Notes: a model not told the origin generated them from the sequence alone. A DNA stretch of 64,000 nucleotides from Gigaspora margarita (GCA_009809945.1 WTPW01000557.1:190310-254309); one strand, 5' to 3'; counted from the first letter of the stretch, positions 12,244-24,928 are shown. Translations and numbers: made by a program.

Positions 12244-13225
12244 GAATATTCATGCTTATATTAGCTTCAAACAATATTGATATATATTATTTATTAATTT
12301 ACAACAAAATTAATTCAAATTAATAAAATCAATAACATAATGATTAATTCTATGATCAAGTTTGCATTATTCTTGGCATGCTAATTGAAAATTAAGCTTT
12401 TTTTTATGGCTTATACTCACTTGAAGTTTAACATTTTTTGAATTAAAGTTATATCTAACTTTTAATAATAAAATAAGTAGATTATAAATAAATAACTTAT
12501 GTTCTGATAGTTCAATATAGTAAATTAAATAATTCTTAATAAAGAATTCATTGTTTTAATAGAATAATAACTTATTTGAAAATAAATTCTATACTTACAA
12601 TTCATACTCTAAGTTCATGCTTATCTATTAATAATTTTTTTAAATATTGTATATGATTCTTTGTATTTTTTTAATATAACACAATGTATTATACAATTTA
12701 AATTTTAATAATTTTGTTAAAACTTCAAGTATTTTTTATATTTGCTCATAGTAAAACAAGCCTTTCATTCCAATTACTTTGTTATTTAACTATTTAAACT
12801 TTGTACTAACAAATACTTTGTATTTTTTTTACTTGCTTAGTATTAACATATCATTTGACCCAAATCATCTATATATAAGTCTATACAATAATGATACTCT
12901 CAATATAAAAAACACACTACATGGCTAATAAGTTTTTATTTTAAAATCTTTAAAGTCTATTTTCTTAAATATTTATTTGTTACCCATATTGTACAACTTT
13001 AAACATATGTGCTATACATAGTATATACAAACATACAGAATTTGTTATAATCAAATTACATTATCAGATTGATAAACATTTTATTAATTTATTGTTCTCA
13101 TTAATAAATCTAGAACATAAAAATTTTATAAATGTTCTCAAATAAGTGAACCTTTTTTTAAATATCAATGTTCTTAAAAAAACTCAAATGTTCATTGAAA
13201 ACCATGAGAACATTGAATTTTAAAC
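12244..13225. other. AT-rich intergenic, nothing seen
   Basis: Nearly pure A+T sequence with no open frame above background and no clear repeat structure. It begins directly after the LINE poly(A) tail. Confidence 0.6.
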
Positions 13226-13585
13226 ACTGATCGCAAGTAGTCACTACATAGTAAAGTCTTAAGTATACTATATAGATCGATAAATCTGCTTAAGTAAAAT
13301 TGTTTGGAAGAACAAAATACATAACTCTAGAATTTTTAACAAAATTGGAGAACTGTTTATTATTTGAGTTTAATTTTTACATTTGTCGAACATGTTTTTT
13401 AAAAAGATTTTAATTTTTTTGTTGAATATAAAAATTAAAAGTCAAATAATAAAATTTTCTCCGATTTGGATAAAAATTTCAGGGAATATGCATTTTAATC
13501 GCCCAAACAAGTTTACTTAAGCGATTATTATCGATTTTTATAGTAAAATTTAGACTCTACTATGTAGCAACTATTATCAACCCGG
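13226..13585. repeat. Inner hairpin of the TACATAGTAAAGTC family
   Basis: About 360 bases bounded by CACTACATAGTAAAGTC on the left and GACTCTACTATGTAGC on the right. It matches the inner inverted repeat of the MITEs at 623-1113 and 4441-4992 but lacks their outer AATAAGCTACC ends. It may be an independent element that the outer MITE captured, or a trimmed copy. Confidence 0.65.
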
Positions 13586-13795
13586 GTTTAACCCAGGTTG
13601 GGTTGGGTTTTTCAAACCCGAACATGTTCACGAACTTTCTAACTGAACCCAAACTGAACCCAGACTTGGTTTAAAAGTTCAATACCAAACTCAAACTGAA
13701 CTGCATTTTTAAAATTAAGTCTGGTTCAGGTTCAGTTCGAATTTGGACTGAACTCGAACTCAACCAAATGTTTGTTTCGGTTTAGTTTTTAGGAA
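13586..13795. repeat. Word-repeat array (GAACCCAAACTGAACC type)
   Basis: A stretch built from degenerate, partly self-complementary words such as CCCGAACC, AACTGAACC and GGTTCAGTTC. The right edge, GTTTTTAGGAACACTA, resembles a hAT-type terminus (complement TAGTGTTCCT). No matching left terminus or target duplication was found, so the element may be truncated. Confidence 0.5.
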
Positions 13796-14340
13796 CACTA
13801 ATGCCAATAATCTGCAATAACTCCAAAATCATAAATAATTGCAGAATTTAAAAAAAAAACTGTGAAAATTTATAAAAAATTTTGAGAATTTGCAGGTTTT
13901 TATTTATAAATTTGTACAATTAATCAAAAGTTATAATCTTTGCATACTAGCAAAAATTAGATAACTCTAACTAGAACTTTTTAATTATTTCAATCTTTTT
14001 TTTGATCTTTTTTATTTTTTTATTTTTATTTTTTATTTTTGTGTTTTTATTTTTTTCATTAATTTTATATTTTTATTTTTATTTTATTTTTGCTTATTTT
14101 TTTTATTTTGTTTTTTAATTTTATTTTTTTTAATTATTTTATTTTTATTTTTTTATTTTTTTTCTGTTTTTATTTTTTTAATTTTCGAATTTTTTTTATT
14201 AATTTATTAAAAATTTTACTACACTATTTTTTTTAGACGATTTCATTTGTATACTATGTGTATTTACACCTATTACGTGATATATAAAATTATTTTAAAT
14301 TTATTGATAATTATCTGTATAACATGATTGATGAATGGCC
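13796..14340. other. T-rich low-complexity stretch
   Basis: 13985-14220 is almost entirely T with interspersed A (TTTTATTTTTATTTT type). No gene or terminal repeats are seen in the remainder. Confidence 0.7.
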
Positions 14341-14347
14341 AATTAAA

Positions 14348-14722
14348 GGGGTCTGCTAAAGCCAGGTATATCACAAGATTACCTGATATGTAACTGGATC
14401 CGTCTGGACAAAACAAAGCAAGATGACAAAGTAGAGCTTGAACCTGTTGAGGAAATCTTTACCTGGGTATTAGTTTACCTGGTTATCTAGGTAAATTATT
14501 ATAGCTATATTCTATCTGGGTCCAACCTTTACGACAAAGACAAAAGCACAAAATAAAAAAATGGCTATCTAAACCGATTTTGGTACACTAAATAATGCAA
14601 TTTTGCTATATAGTGCAAACCACTCTATATCATAATCTAACTCTACCCCTAATATCAATCAATTTTAATTAAAAATCAGCAAAATTGGGTAATCATGTAA
14701 TGTACCTGGCTTTAGCCATCCC
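14348..14722. mobile_element. hAT-type MITE (GGGGTCTGCTAAAGCC)
   Basis: A 375-bp element flanked by an 8-bp duplication CAATTAAA (14340-14347, 14723-14730). The left end is GGGGTCTGCTAAAGCCAGGTA and the complement of the right end is GGGATGGCTAAAGCCAGGTAC. It is non-coding. The end sequence resembles that of the MITE at 31188-31457. Near the centre is a CTAACTCTACCCCTAA word. Confidence 0.8.
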
Positions 14723-14889
14723 CAATTAAAATAAGTCTATAAAAATGCTTAGGGTGCAATTAGAAATTTGGCCCTAATTAGACTTAATTCAGGCCAAATT
14801 TCTAAACTATACCTTGGGCATTTTTTTGAAAAAATAACTAAATTTTCTTTATACTGTACCTCTTATTCTAGTTTATAATACTAAAACTA

Positions 14890-15107
14890 CCATATCCTAT
14901 CATGAATAAGCACCCCCTTTTTTGAAATTTCAAACTCAATGTTCTTGATAATTATCTTATCAAACTTAATAAAATTTTTTTTATTTAAATTTTATAGATC
15001 TATAAAATTTAAATAAAAAAATTTTTATTAAGTTTGATAAGATAGTTATCAAGAATGTTGAGTTTGAATTTTCAAAAAAGGGGGTGCTTATTCATGATAG
15101 GATACGG
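14890..15107. mobile_element. Perfect-arm hairpin MITE, TA duplication
   Basis: A 218-bp palindrome centred on TTATAGATCTATAA, flanked by TA (14888-14889, 15108-15109). The arms begin CCATATCCTATCATGAATAA and are nearly identical. Non-coding. Confidence 0.85.
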
Positions 15108-16158
15108 TATGCTCTAATTGCCAATTCTCTAAATTCTTAATAGTGAACAATAATTTTATTTTTTATATTAATAGTATCTAAGCATAAATATTTGACTAAT
15201 ATAGCTTACATTTTATTCCAACTAATCTTGTAACTGCATCCAACACTATCTATTTTATTAGCATCTAACTCTAAACCCTACCTAACCCTTAAAAAAAACA
15301 GAAAAAAAATCTGTATAAAAATAGAACATTAGACAATTAATTTACAATACGCTCCTTCGTGTAAACTGGTAGGTTAGTCATAGCGAAAAAATGTTGCAGT
15401 AATGTAATTGTTGACCACTTCTGATTATTAGTCTTTTAAATAGTCAGCAATTACATCACCATGACATTTTTTTTGCTATGACTAACCTACCTTGTGAACT
15501 TAAACTCAAATTTACTACTGAACTTGCATAGTATTGCAGTGACACCTAGTATGTAACTAAATTTCAGTTACATACTTCTGCAGTGACATACAGTATGTAG
15601 TTATATTGGTCCATATTGTAATTACCATGATTTCTACTATAAAAAATTTGGTTACAAAACATGCTTGCTACTATAGTAACTGATGATAAGCAAGTTAGTT
15701 AGCATTGAAATTATCATTATGTTCATTACAATTTACTATAAAAAAATTTAGCTAAAGAACCTACAGTGATACAGTTGTAGTTATTTTAGTTGGTATTGGA
15801 ATTATTGTAGTTTCTAACGTAATAGTTACAAAACATATGTTCATATTATTGTGATAGCACACAGCATAGTTATGTTGGTGTATTGGAATTGCCAAGTTCT
15901 TTACGACACCAAAATTCTACTATCAACGGCTCTAGACAACGGCACAAAAAAATACTTATAACTAACTAACCCTTATTCTAATGTGAAAAAAGAGCATTAT
16001 CAGTATTTAACCTTACCTTAACCAAAAATAAGATGATGGACAACAATTCCAAGGATAGCTCAAAAAGAAGGGTTAACATTAATAAGCTATTACCTATGAC
16101 AAAAATGTTATTTGTTATGTAACAATTCAAGAAAAGAGGAATCAGTAATAAAAAAAAT
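15108..16158. other. Non-coding: small hairpin and degenerate tandem repeats
   Basis: 15368-15491 is a hairpin with arms GGTAGGTTAGTCATAGCG and its complement. 15535-15900 holds two to three degenerate units of roughly 120-130 bases sharing CAGTGAYA, TATTGGAATTR and GTTACAAAACAT. No gene was recognised; open frames near 15980-16180 look like background. Confidence 0.5.
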
Positions 16159-16163
16159 TTATG

Positions 16164-16633
16164 TGTTGCATGAGGTAACAAATGAGCAATAACCCACTCG
16201 CAATCTAGCTCAGATTCGCAGGGTCTGCCCCATTCACATAGCGTTGACAGAACAACCTTTATTCAATTCTCAATTGAGACGCACTTGCAGAATCATAATG
16301 AAAATGAAGGTTTGTATTTTATTTATTATTTTTATTAGTGTGAATATTACAGTATATCAAGAAAAGACGACCTTTCTTTTTCTATTCTCTCTTTATTTAT
16401 ACAACATTTTTGTCTTTACAAACTATACATTAATGACATATATTTTATGTGCAAGTACGTACAAACTTCAATAGACTCTACTCACATGAATGTTTATCGA
16501 TCTACATCATGCTTACTACATTTTACCACAAGCCACTCTATCCTGCACGTGAACCTGATCTATCAGTTCTCTTGTAATCGCACCCGAACATACCCCAAAT
16601 ATAGTACAAAGGGTACTGATCTTTGCTATAACA
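16164..16633 (-). repeat. 3' LTR of the gypsy fossil
   Basis: Starts TGTTGCATGAGGTAACA and ends GCTATAACA on the + strand, giving short TGT...ACA ends. It aligns along its whole length with 24929-25397. The outer side is next to TTATG. Confidence 0.9.
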
Positions 16634-16823
16634 GGAGCTAGACCCCTATGACTTTTATCCTCGAAGTCATCCATCTCATCATCGCTCTGTTGGTCCATCC
16701 ATGCTGCTCTTTGTTTCAATTTCATAATATGATTTCATGTGAATGGGTCTCTCAATTCATTCCTATCTACTTCGTTTAAATACAAATGTCCCATTGCACT
16801 GACTTTTCTCACAACATACGGTC

Positions 16824-17345
16824 CTATCCTTCTGTAATCCAATTTTCGGGGAGTGTTGTCAAGTGTCGAATCATACACCAATACCAGGTCCCTTCTTTGA
16901 TCTGTTCCTTATCATGATTGGCATGGGCATTATGAAATTTTTTCCATTTCTCCTGAAGTTCGTTCCAATTTACTTTCACTTTTTCTAATTCATTCACAAG
17001 ACCTTTAATTTGTTGTGTCCTAAAACTCAACAATTCATCGGTTGTCCATTTTTGTTTTGTCATAAAAATTTGATAGCTTTCCATCGTTAATTCAATAGGA
17101 GTTATGCCATCATGGCTGTATACCAACCTAAAAGGTGAATAACCTAATTTTCCCACAGTAATATTTAATGCCCATACTGAAACACATAAGTGTTCATGCC
17201 ATTTGTTTTGGGCTTGAGCACTAACCTTTCTAATAATTTGAGTTAGTTTTTGTACTGTTCGCTCAGCCCTCCCATTGGCCTCTAGATGGTAGCTAGCAGT
17301 GAATTGTTGTTTTACGTATAGTCGTGCTGTTAATTCTTCCATCAA
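16824..17345 (-). pseudogene. Integrase part of the gypsy fossil
   Basis: The translated segment has the C-terminal half of a retroviral-type integrase core (HLEANGRAERTVQ, followed by WALNITV and GYSPFRLVYS), typical of Ty3/gypsy integrases just before the C-terminal domain. Further integrase sequence lies beyond the hAT insertion at about 18800-19300. Treated as a fossil. Confidence 0.85.
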
Positions 17346-17557
17346 CTTATTTTTAAATTCTGTTCCTTTATCTGAGATTAATTCGGCGAAGCAGCTATAC
17401 CTAGTAAAGGACCCTGAATAATCTATGTGAGGTTATATTTGAGGATTATAGTAAAAATTTTTTCTGTTAGCGGTTCTACTTTGGTATATATTAACGATAT
17501 TTCAAATATCAGGTAACAACTTTGGTATTGGTTCACAATTTTCGAAATGTAAGCTTT

Positions 17558-17900
17558 CANNNNNNNNNNNNNNNNNNNNNNNNNNNNNNNNNNNNNNNNN
17601 NNNNNNNNNNNNNNNNNNNNNNNNNNNNNNNNNNNNNNNNNNNNNNNNNNNNNNNNNNNNNNNNNNNNNNNNNNNNNNNNNNNNNNNNNNNNNNNNNNNN
17701 NNNNNNNNNNNNNNNNNNNNNNNNNNNNNNNNNNNNNNNNNNNNNNNNNNNNNNNNNNNNNNNNNNNNNNNNNNNNNNNNNNNNNNNNNNNNNNNNNNNN
17801 NNNNNNNNNNNNNNNNNNNNNNNNNNNNNNNNNNNNNNNNNNNNNNNNNNNNNNNNNNNNNNNNNNNNNNNNNNNNNNNNNNNNNNNNNNNNNNNNNNNN
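17558..17900. other. Assembly gap (N run)
   Basis: 343 consecutive N. It lies within the hAT-type element, a position where a long hairpin could block assembly. The open frames that span it are meaningless. Confidence 0.95.
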
Positions 17901-18063
17901 TTCCTATAAAAAAATTTTTTTTTTTTAACGCTCTCAAAAAAAACCATCGCTCACCATTCCCATTACCACTTTTCATTTTTTTTTTTTGAAAAAATTACCC
18001 TGTTACTATTCTTTTAAATATACTCATTTTGCCCATTATCTGTTTTCAAATATAACCTTTTTA

Positions 18064-18695
18064 TTTTTTTTTTATTTTTTTATTTTTTTACGGTTTTACA
18101 ACTGAGACCTTGTCTCGATTCTTTATTAAGTTATGAACGTAATATTTGTTACATGAATGAGGATACAACTAGCCACACGTGCACTTTTGGTGCCTAATTT
18201 AAGTGGTCTGCCCAAAGGTTCCACACTAGCTGCCATACCTACAACCCAACTACGGAAGTTGCCTATTTAAACTCTCTGGTCCATGATCCTCCTACTACTA
18301 CCTGACATGATATATATATTTATATATGCAGGTAGGCCCAAATCCCTTGGAGAATGTACGACTCAGACTACTTTATCTGTGACCTGAGGTTGGCTAATTA
18401 GGACAAAGTCCTTTAGTCTTATAGTGTCCAAATTTTAACCCCAGACTTCTGTACCCATCTAACCGACAACGGCCAAGGTGCACCGGAAAACCCCGCCAGG
18501 AGTTCGTGACTTGATCTTCACTACGTCTCGTGACTTCGGTTACCCAAATCACAGATCCAAACTAACAAGTTTAGCCTTGCAAAGTTTTTTTTTTTTTTTA
18601 TTAAAATTCGCATTCGCTGTTCACAGGACTTGAATCAGCGATCTTTTTTTTTTTTTTTTCAGAGCATAACCGCTATGCTATCAGACCCGAGGTCT
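18064..18695 (-). mobile_element. tRNA-derived SINE, copy 1
   Basis: Flanked by a 16-base duplication AAATATAACCTTTTTA (18048-18063, 18696-18711). On the minus strand it begins with a tRNA-like head: an A-box-like TAGCATAGCGGTTATG and a B-box-like GATTCAAGTCC. It ends in an A-rich tail with AATAAAG about 50 bases before it. The spacer between the two boxes is replaced by a 16-base homopolymer (18644-18659; see the 61-base finding). The 3' half (GTTTAAATAGGCAACTTCC, GGTACC-like CACCAAAAGTGCA, GGCTAGTTGTA) matches the SINE at 25734-26470, while the 5' half differs. Confidence 0.85.
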
Positions 18696-19209
18696 AAATA
18701 TAACCTTTTTACCCAATACCTACTTTTCAAATATAAAAAATGGCCCTCTGTTAGCAATTTTTTAAATATGACATTACATAGATTGTTCGGGGTCCTCTTA
18801 GTAATTACCTCTTCGTATACAAATGCAGCGATGGTTTTTGTATTCTTATTTTTTAATGCACATGCCTCTAAGTATTTAGTTAAATCTTCAACTGCAACGA
18901 CAATATGCTAGTGACTAGCTGAAGTTCTAGGCAAAGGTTCTATGCAGTCAATATAGAGTTTGTGAAAAATCTCTCTTGTGGCTGTCATGTGGATTGGTTC
19001 TTTGAGGTGTTTTTTTTTTTTTTTTTGGCATACTTGGCAAGACGATACATAGTCCTTTATATTTTTATGTATGTTTTTTTTTTTTCATACATAATTTAGT
19101 AATATTTTTTTGACTATCTCATTTATTCCATGGTGTCCTCCTTCACCAGCTAATCCTTCGTGATTTGCCCTTAATATTTTGATCTTTTCACAATCATTCG
19201 TTATACACG

Positions 19210-20340
19210 TCATGGAGGTTGACCATGTATCGCTCTTCTGAATAATTTGCCTCCAATTATGCAATGTTTTTTAACTTTGTTTTGTAAATGAGGCATGTCA
19301 TCCTTCATCACATTATGCGGGCATTGTAAAGTTTCTAAGTAATGCTTCATTATTTTCAAATCTGTTTCAAATCGACTGTTTTTTTTTTTTATTTGCGATA
19401 ATTTTGAATCTATAAATTCTTCATCTGAGGGTCTATTTGTTTTTTTTTTTTGGTCTGGATATCCCAATAGACTATCAGCATTTCCATGCTTTGATCCAGG
19501 TTTTTTTTTTTTTTTGAAATCGAATGCTTGTAGAGCAAGCACCTATCGCATCAGACATTCCTTTTTTTTTTTTTTATTGAACAACCATTCTAGGGCCTGA
19601 TGATCGACCCATATATCGAAAGTTTTTTTTTTTTTGTATCTTTCACATGAATTACAACTGAAAACTATACCTAGACATTCCTTTTTTTTTTTTTTATTGT
19701 TTATTTCGTGATGGTTTAATTTTCGTAATTCAAATGTTACAGGATGAAGTTTTCTCGATTATCCTTTTGCTCTAAAACAACACCTAGCGATATATCACAG
19801 GCATCTGTACTTAGTTGGTAAGGCGACTTCCATTTTTGGCATCCTGCCAATTGGGTCCCTTTAGCATTACTTCTTGGATCATTTTTTCTTTGTGTGTATT
19901 AAATGCATTTTCACAATTATTACCCCATTTTTTTTTTTTATTGGTTTTTGTTAAGTTAGTTAAAGATTTAGCAATAGTACTAAAACCCTTTTTTTTTTTT
20001 CTATAATAGTTTACTGTTCCAAGGAATGATTGAACTTTTTGGACATTTTTGGGTGTTTTCCAATTATTAATCTTTGTTGTACGACTAGGATCAGGTTTAA
20101 TATCATGCTTTTTTTTTTTTTTTCCATATATATTAAGTTCTTTGTATAGGATATGGCACTTTTTTGCTGCATTTTTTTTTTTTGCATTACTAAATGTTTG
20201 TGACAGCTTAATGAATGCATCAATGTGTTCTTTTTTTTTTTTTTAGGTCTAAAATCTGATATCATCTTGATATGCAGCAGCTATGAGTTTCCACTCTTCT
20301 CTTCCAATTAATTCATCCATCAAACGCTGAAAAGTTTCAC
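19210..20340 (-). pseudogene. RNase H region of the gypsy fossil
   Basis: Minus-strand fragments show PGSKHGNADSL, the usual end of a Ty3/gypsy RNase H domain, and further upstream the segment that joins reverse transcriptase to RNase H. Part of a fossil; the sequence here is also affected by the periodic homopolymer tracts. Confidence 0.7.
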
Positions 20341-20370
20341 TAGCGTTTTTGAGTCCCATACACATAATAG

Positions 20371-22199
20371 TAATGATGCTGCCTGAAACTATGTAGTTTC
20401 GGATTGACCGAAACCGAAACTGGTATTACCAGTTTCAGGCATGACCTTCTTGGCTAAAACTTATCTGAAGACCCAAAACTATACCAATACTCTAAAACTG
20501 TACTAAAACTCTGAAACTGGTCTGCTAATAAATTCTAATTAAATATACATGATATACTATATATATGCTCTATCCTTAAATGAATAGCAGTCGTGAGAAT
20601 AAAATTTACTTTTTATTCCCACCTTTGCATATATGCGCATAACTCCATAAACCTTAACTAAAAACATTCATCGTGCTACTCTTCTACCCGTAAAAGATCC
20701 ATCTTCTCCACTTTCACCTGTTTTTTTTTTTTAATAAATAAATAAATAAATTAAAAACAAAAAAAAAGATCGTTTAAAAAATTTTTTTTTTTTACACATA
20801 AAATAAAAAATAAAGTAAATAAAAAACCTCCTGTTATCTTTTTTTTTTTTTTTTTTATTTTATTTTATTTTTATTTTATTTTTATTTTTTTTTATTTTAT
20901 TTTTTTTTTTTTTTTTACTTTAATTACTTTTAAACTTTTTTTTTTATTTAATTATTTTTAATCATTTTTTTTTTTTATTTAAACTATTTTTAAACTTTCT
21001 TTTTATTTTAATTATTTTTAACCGTTTTTTTTTTTTATTTTATTTTATTTTTATTTTTTTTTTTGCTTTTAATTTTTCTTTTTTATTTTAAATGGGGTGG
21101 GACAGATTTTTAGTTACACAGATCAACAAGATAAGTAATTTTCCCTTTTTTTTTAGAATTTTACTAATCTAGTCATTTTTTTTCATTTTTTTAGCATTGT
21201 TTTATCTGGTGGTGCTCTTCTTTCATTGTGTCATCATCATTAGTTGGTGCCTTTCTTGGTGCCATCCTTTCATTGGTGTTGTCATCGATATCATCATTTG
21301 TCAGTGCCATCATTTTGGTTGATTGTAGCATTAGCATTCTTGTATCACTATCTTGTTCTTGCTGGTAGCTTACCATCTTTGTCGCTGTGGGTAAGATTTT
21401 TAGTGCCGCTGTATCACAGGTGGTTGTCTTTGATTCTACCATTTTATAGGTTGTTGCGGTCTCGTCATTTTGCAGGTAGTTGTTTTGTTTGCTATAGCCA
21501 TTTTTTTGTTGGCATTTAAGTCTTTTTTATGTTCTTCAGTGTTTTGTTGGTAAATTGGTTTTGGTATTTCTGGTCCTTTGCCTTCGTGTCTGACAATTAT
21601 TGCACGGATGATATCAATTTACTCAGACATAATTCTGGACAATGTCCAAAAATGTCTGATGTTATGCCTAATTTTTAATTTTTTATTAGTATCTTGTCTT
21701 TTTTGTCATAGTTGGTGGCGAGTTGCTGGCATAGTTGGGTATCAAATCTCTAAATAACTGATTAAATCTCCTATACGAATTTAAAGTATATAAAGGTTTA
21801 GTTTCAGCTTAAAGAATAGGAAAGTAGTTAATAATTGTAGATAGTATTTTAGTATTATTATAATAATCTGATGTATTGATTTATATAAATAAAGATAAAC
21901 CATTGTAACCCGAAACTATGTATGTTAGTTTATTGTTTAATTTGTTCATGATCGAACTAAACTAGCACAATTTTCAAGCCCTCCCAACTGATCATAACAC
22001 CGGCACTACTAAATCATGCTGATACTTGCCGATAGTTTCAGAAGTTTAGTATAGTTTCAGGAGTTTAGTATAGTTTCAGGTTTTTTACATAGTTTTAGGT
22101 TTTTTATATAGTTTTAGAGTTTTTGAAATTAGTTTCAGTTATTTAAAACTAGTTTCAGTTTCAGTTTTTGGAGCAAAAGAGTTTCGGGTAGCATCATTA
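20371..22199. mobile_element. hAT-type element with GTTTCAG word arrays at both ends
   Basis: The terminal inverted repeat is TAATGATGCTGCCTGAAAC on the left and TAATGATGCTACCCGAAAC as the complement of the right. The flanking 8-mers are CATAATAG and CATATCAG (6 of 8 match). Inside the left end (20395-20520) and right end (22010-22190) are many copies of GAAACT / AGTTTC words. The interior is T-rich (20720-21100) and contains low-complexity sequence with a CATCATT/GTGCCATC period at 21190-21440, plus AATAAAG near 21891; no transposase was recognised. It interrupts the reverse transcriptase of the gypsy fossil. Confidence 0.75.
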
Positions 22200-22277
22200 C
22201 ATATCAGTATAGCGAAGTGTACCAAATGGAATAGCAACTGCTACTTTATCTTTGTCTTCATCACGAATGCATATTTG

Positions 22278-22961
22278 CTAATATCCTTTGTATGCATCTA
22301 TGCTAGAGTAACAATTGTGATCTACAACTTTCTCTAATATGTTCCATATAATGGGTAATGAATACTCGTCTTTAACTATGTATTTATTTAATGGCCTCAT
22401 ATCGCCAACTACCCTTAATTTGTTTGTGCTACTTTCTTTTTTCTTCACGGGAAAGCAGTGGTAGGCATATTGTCCTACTCCTTTTTCTAAAAGTCCAAAC
22501 TTTAACATGTCTTTCAAGTGTTGTTCAAACATAAGAGCATGTTCAGGATTGTTAATTCTAATTGGATGCATATACATAGGTAGAATTTTGTTGCCTCTAG
22601 TTCTAACCTCGTATTGAATTAAATTTGTTTTTTCATTTTCCGAAAGGTTAAATGCGAATACCTCTGGGACCTCTGTGATTAACTTTTGTTGTACCTGATT
22701 TCTTTCAGCTTGAGTTATATCACTCCCAAAGTCCAATTCATTACAGTTTTCTCTTGTTAGCCGCAATGTCTGGTTTGTATTTATAATGTTTGTTATATCG
22801 ACATTTTGTTCTTGATTAAGCAACCAATAAATTATTCGACCATGATGGCTTGAGTTTTGTAAATTTTTTGCTTCGATAGGCTGTACCTCTTTTATCTTAA
22901 GTTTATTTGAATCATTGTCTTTTATTTTCTGAATTTGTTCATTATTAAACATTGGTCCCAT
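22278..22961 (-). pseudogene. Reverse transcriptase part of the gypsy fossil
   Basis: An open minus-strand stretch of 227 residues containing GQYAYHCFPVKKK, LRVVGDMRPLNK and SSIDAYKGY, which are the N-terminal half and motif A of a Ty3/gypsy reverse transcriptase. The rest is separated by the hAT insertion. Fossil. Confidence 0.9.
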
Positions 22962-23089
22962 ATCAACTCTTCATACTACCATCACATTCTCAACATCATC
23001 ATCTTCATGGCCATTATGATGCCCTGAGATATTAATCCAATTTTTTGGAATGATTGATGCAATGAAAGAGGCTTTCTTACTGTCAGATC

Positions 23090-23481
23090 CTACTGAGCAC
23101 CACAATTGATTGTTTTTCCACTTAAGATTGCATCTGGCCACGAAAGCCAAGGCATGCCCAGTAAAACCTCAAAGCTTGCAGCTTTCATAACGTGAAATCT
23201 TTGCAAAACCTTGACACCTTCCATAATTACTTCTATATTGGGTATAAACCCTACAAAGTTACTCAAGCGATCATTTGCCATATGCCTTTTGCTTGTTGCT
23301 GGTTCCCATTTTGATTTCTTCGTTTGGTGCATGCCTCGTGCATTAGGTTCAATTGTGAACCAGGATCGATTGGTGCCTCAACCAAGTCACCATTAATAGA
23401 AATTGCTCCTACAGGGACATCACCTAACTTTAAATTTTGTCCACTTTGAACACTATACACTATTCTAATTTTAGCATTCAT
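23090..23481 (-). pseudogene. Aspartic protease part of the gypsy fossil
   Basis: Overlapping minus-strand frames show VEAPIDPGSQLNLMHEA, the flap-proximal active-site region of a retropepsin-like protease, and VLLGMPWLSWPDA, the usual conserved end of that domain. Fossil. Confidence 0.8.
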
Positions 23482-23550
23482 AAAAAGTATATCACTTTCC
23501 TTTTTCTTCTGTGTTAGAGCTTTTAATACTTCTGTTCTGGCCTCCGGGGA

Positions 23551-24665
23551 CTATTTAAATAGCTGACCCAATGTAATTGGTAACTCCAAATTAGCTATAG
23601 ATTTTAACACGTTTAGTTCTTGTATTAATTCAGAAATTGGAATATATATTGTGAATCCTTTTTTGTCTGGTTTAGGCTCATCAACTGTTTCTATATATGT
23701 GCCCTTATTAGCCCATTTTGGCATCTCATTTTTATCATCACCGCGCCTTCTCTTTCCTAGATTCCTAATGTTGAACAGTGAATTGTTTCCTTCAAATTTT
23801 ATTATCAAGTATTGTTCGCTTTCATTCGAAATAGATTCTTTTATTTCAAAAAGCCAAATGTTCAATCCTCTAATTTCTGGATTTGCATTTGATTATTTCT
23901 CTCCGCATTACCTTGATTATTATGTTGAGGCTATAGTGTTCTGTTTGGACAATTTCTTGCAATATGTTCTTCTTGGTTGCATTTGTAACACCTACGAGGC
24001 CTCAGGTCCTAATTTTGGTTGTTGACATTTTGATTTAGAGATAAAGATGAAGTTCTATAATTACGTTATACGTTAAGGGCTTTATTTTGTTCTTTAAGAT
24101 CCATAACAGCCTTTGTTAATTCTTTAAGATTGGACTCCATTTTATAGATCCAACTTTCGCTGTCCTTTTTCTGATCAACACGGCAGATTTTTAATCCTGC
24201 AAAGTCATTTGCAAGACGGTTAATATCAATGTTGTTAGATTCTACAATGCCTTCAGATATTGACAGATCTTCCTTCTTTCTATTATCTTTATCCTTTCTG
24301 AAACACTCTATTTTTATAGCACTTTTTTTTGCTTTCTCATAGTTCCTTGGACAACTATTTTCCACTTTGGTTCGATAGGGTTCAATTAAGCCTTGAATAT
24401 ACTAGTCACGCATTTCATCAATTCATACTTCATCCTTTACTGTTTCCACTTGGGCCTTATATCGATTGGTGTATTCCTTAACCGATTCTTTATCTTGTTG
24501 TTTCATACGTTTCAATCGATTGATATTGATACCAACCTTATTTTCTGATTTGATTTGATTAATACTACTGTCCTTGAAGTTTGCCCATGCGGTATTAGCC
24601 TTGACTAACTTATGAACCCATGGTCTCATTCTTTCTGGCATGTGCATGTAAACCTTTCTATACAT
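23551..24665 (-). pseudogene. Gag-like region of the gypsy fossil
   Basis: Charged, Lys/Glu-rich frames on the minus strand, with RPWVHKLVKANTAWANF and SVKEYTNRYKAQVE in the capsid-like part and a C-x2-C-x4-H-x4-C knuckle at about 23950-24000. Fossil. Confidence 0.65.
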
Positions 24666-24928
24666 TTTTTCCTCATCTTATTTCTTCGCATTTATATACC
24701 CTTCGTAGTCATATAAAAAATTTTTGATATCATTAATTTTTGTACCACAGTAGACAGGTTTCGTTGCATCAGAATTTTCTATAGTGTTACAATAATATTT
24801 CGCGCCAGTTGAGTATTGAGGTACTTGCTTAATTATAATTCGTAAAAAATATTTATATATATATATATTTTTTTTTGTATAATTTAATTTAAAGCGAAAG
24901 GTCTTCAGAAGGTACCCAGGTCCTTCCT

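Larger units (their letters stand above)
17408..18796. mobile_element. hAT-type element with AGGACCC ends, holding a SINE and a gap
   Basis: The terminal inverted repeat is AGGACCCTGAATAATCTATG on the left and AGGACCCCGAACAATCTATG as the complement of the right end. The flanking 8-bp repeats are CCTAGTAA (17400-17407) and CTTAGTAA (18797-18804), one mismatch. It lies inside the integrase region of the gypsy fossil. Its interior holds a run of 343 N (17558-17900) and the SINE at 18064-18695. No transposase is visible. The same AGGACCC end occurs on the elements at 26535, 56016 and 62268. Confidence 0.8.

Noticed and set aside
18600-18695. Functional tRNA gene
   Set aside because: A- and B-box-like sequences are present but no cloverleaf forms, and the segment is the head of a SINE with its own target duplication. 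The same applies near 26390-26470.
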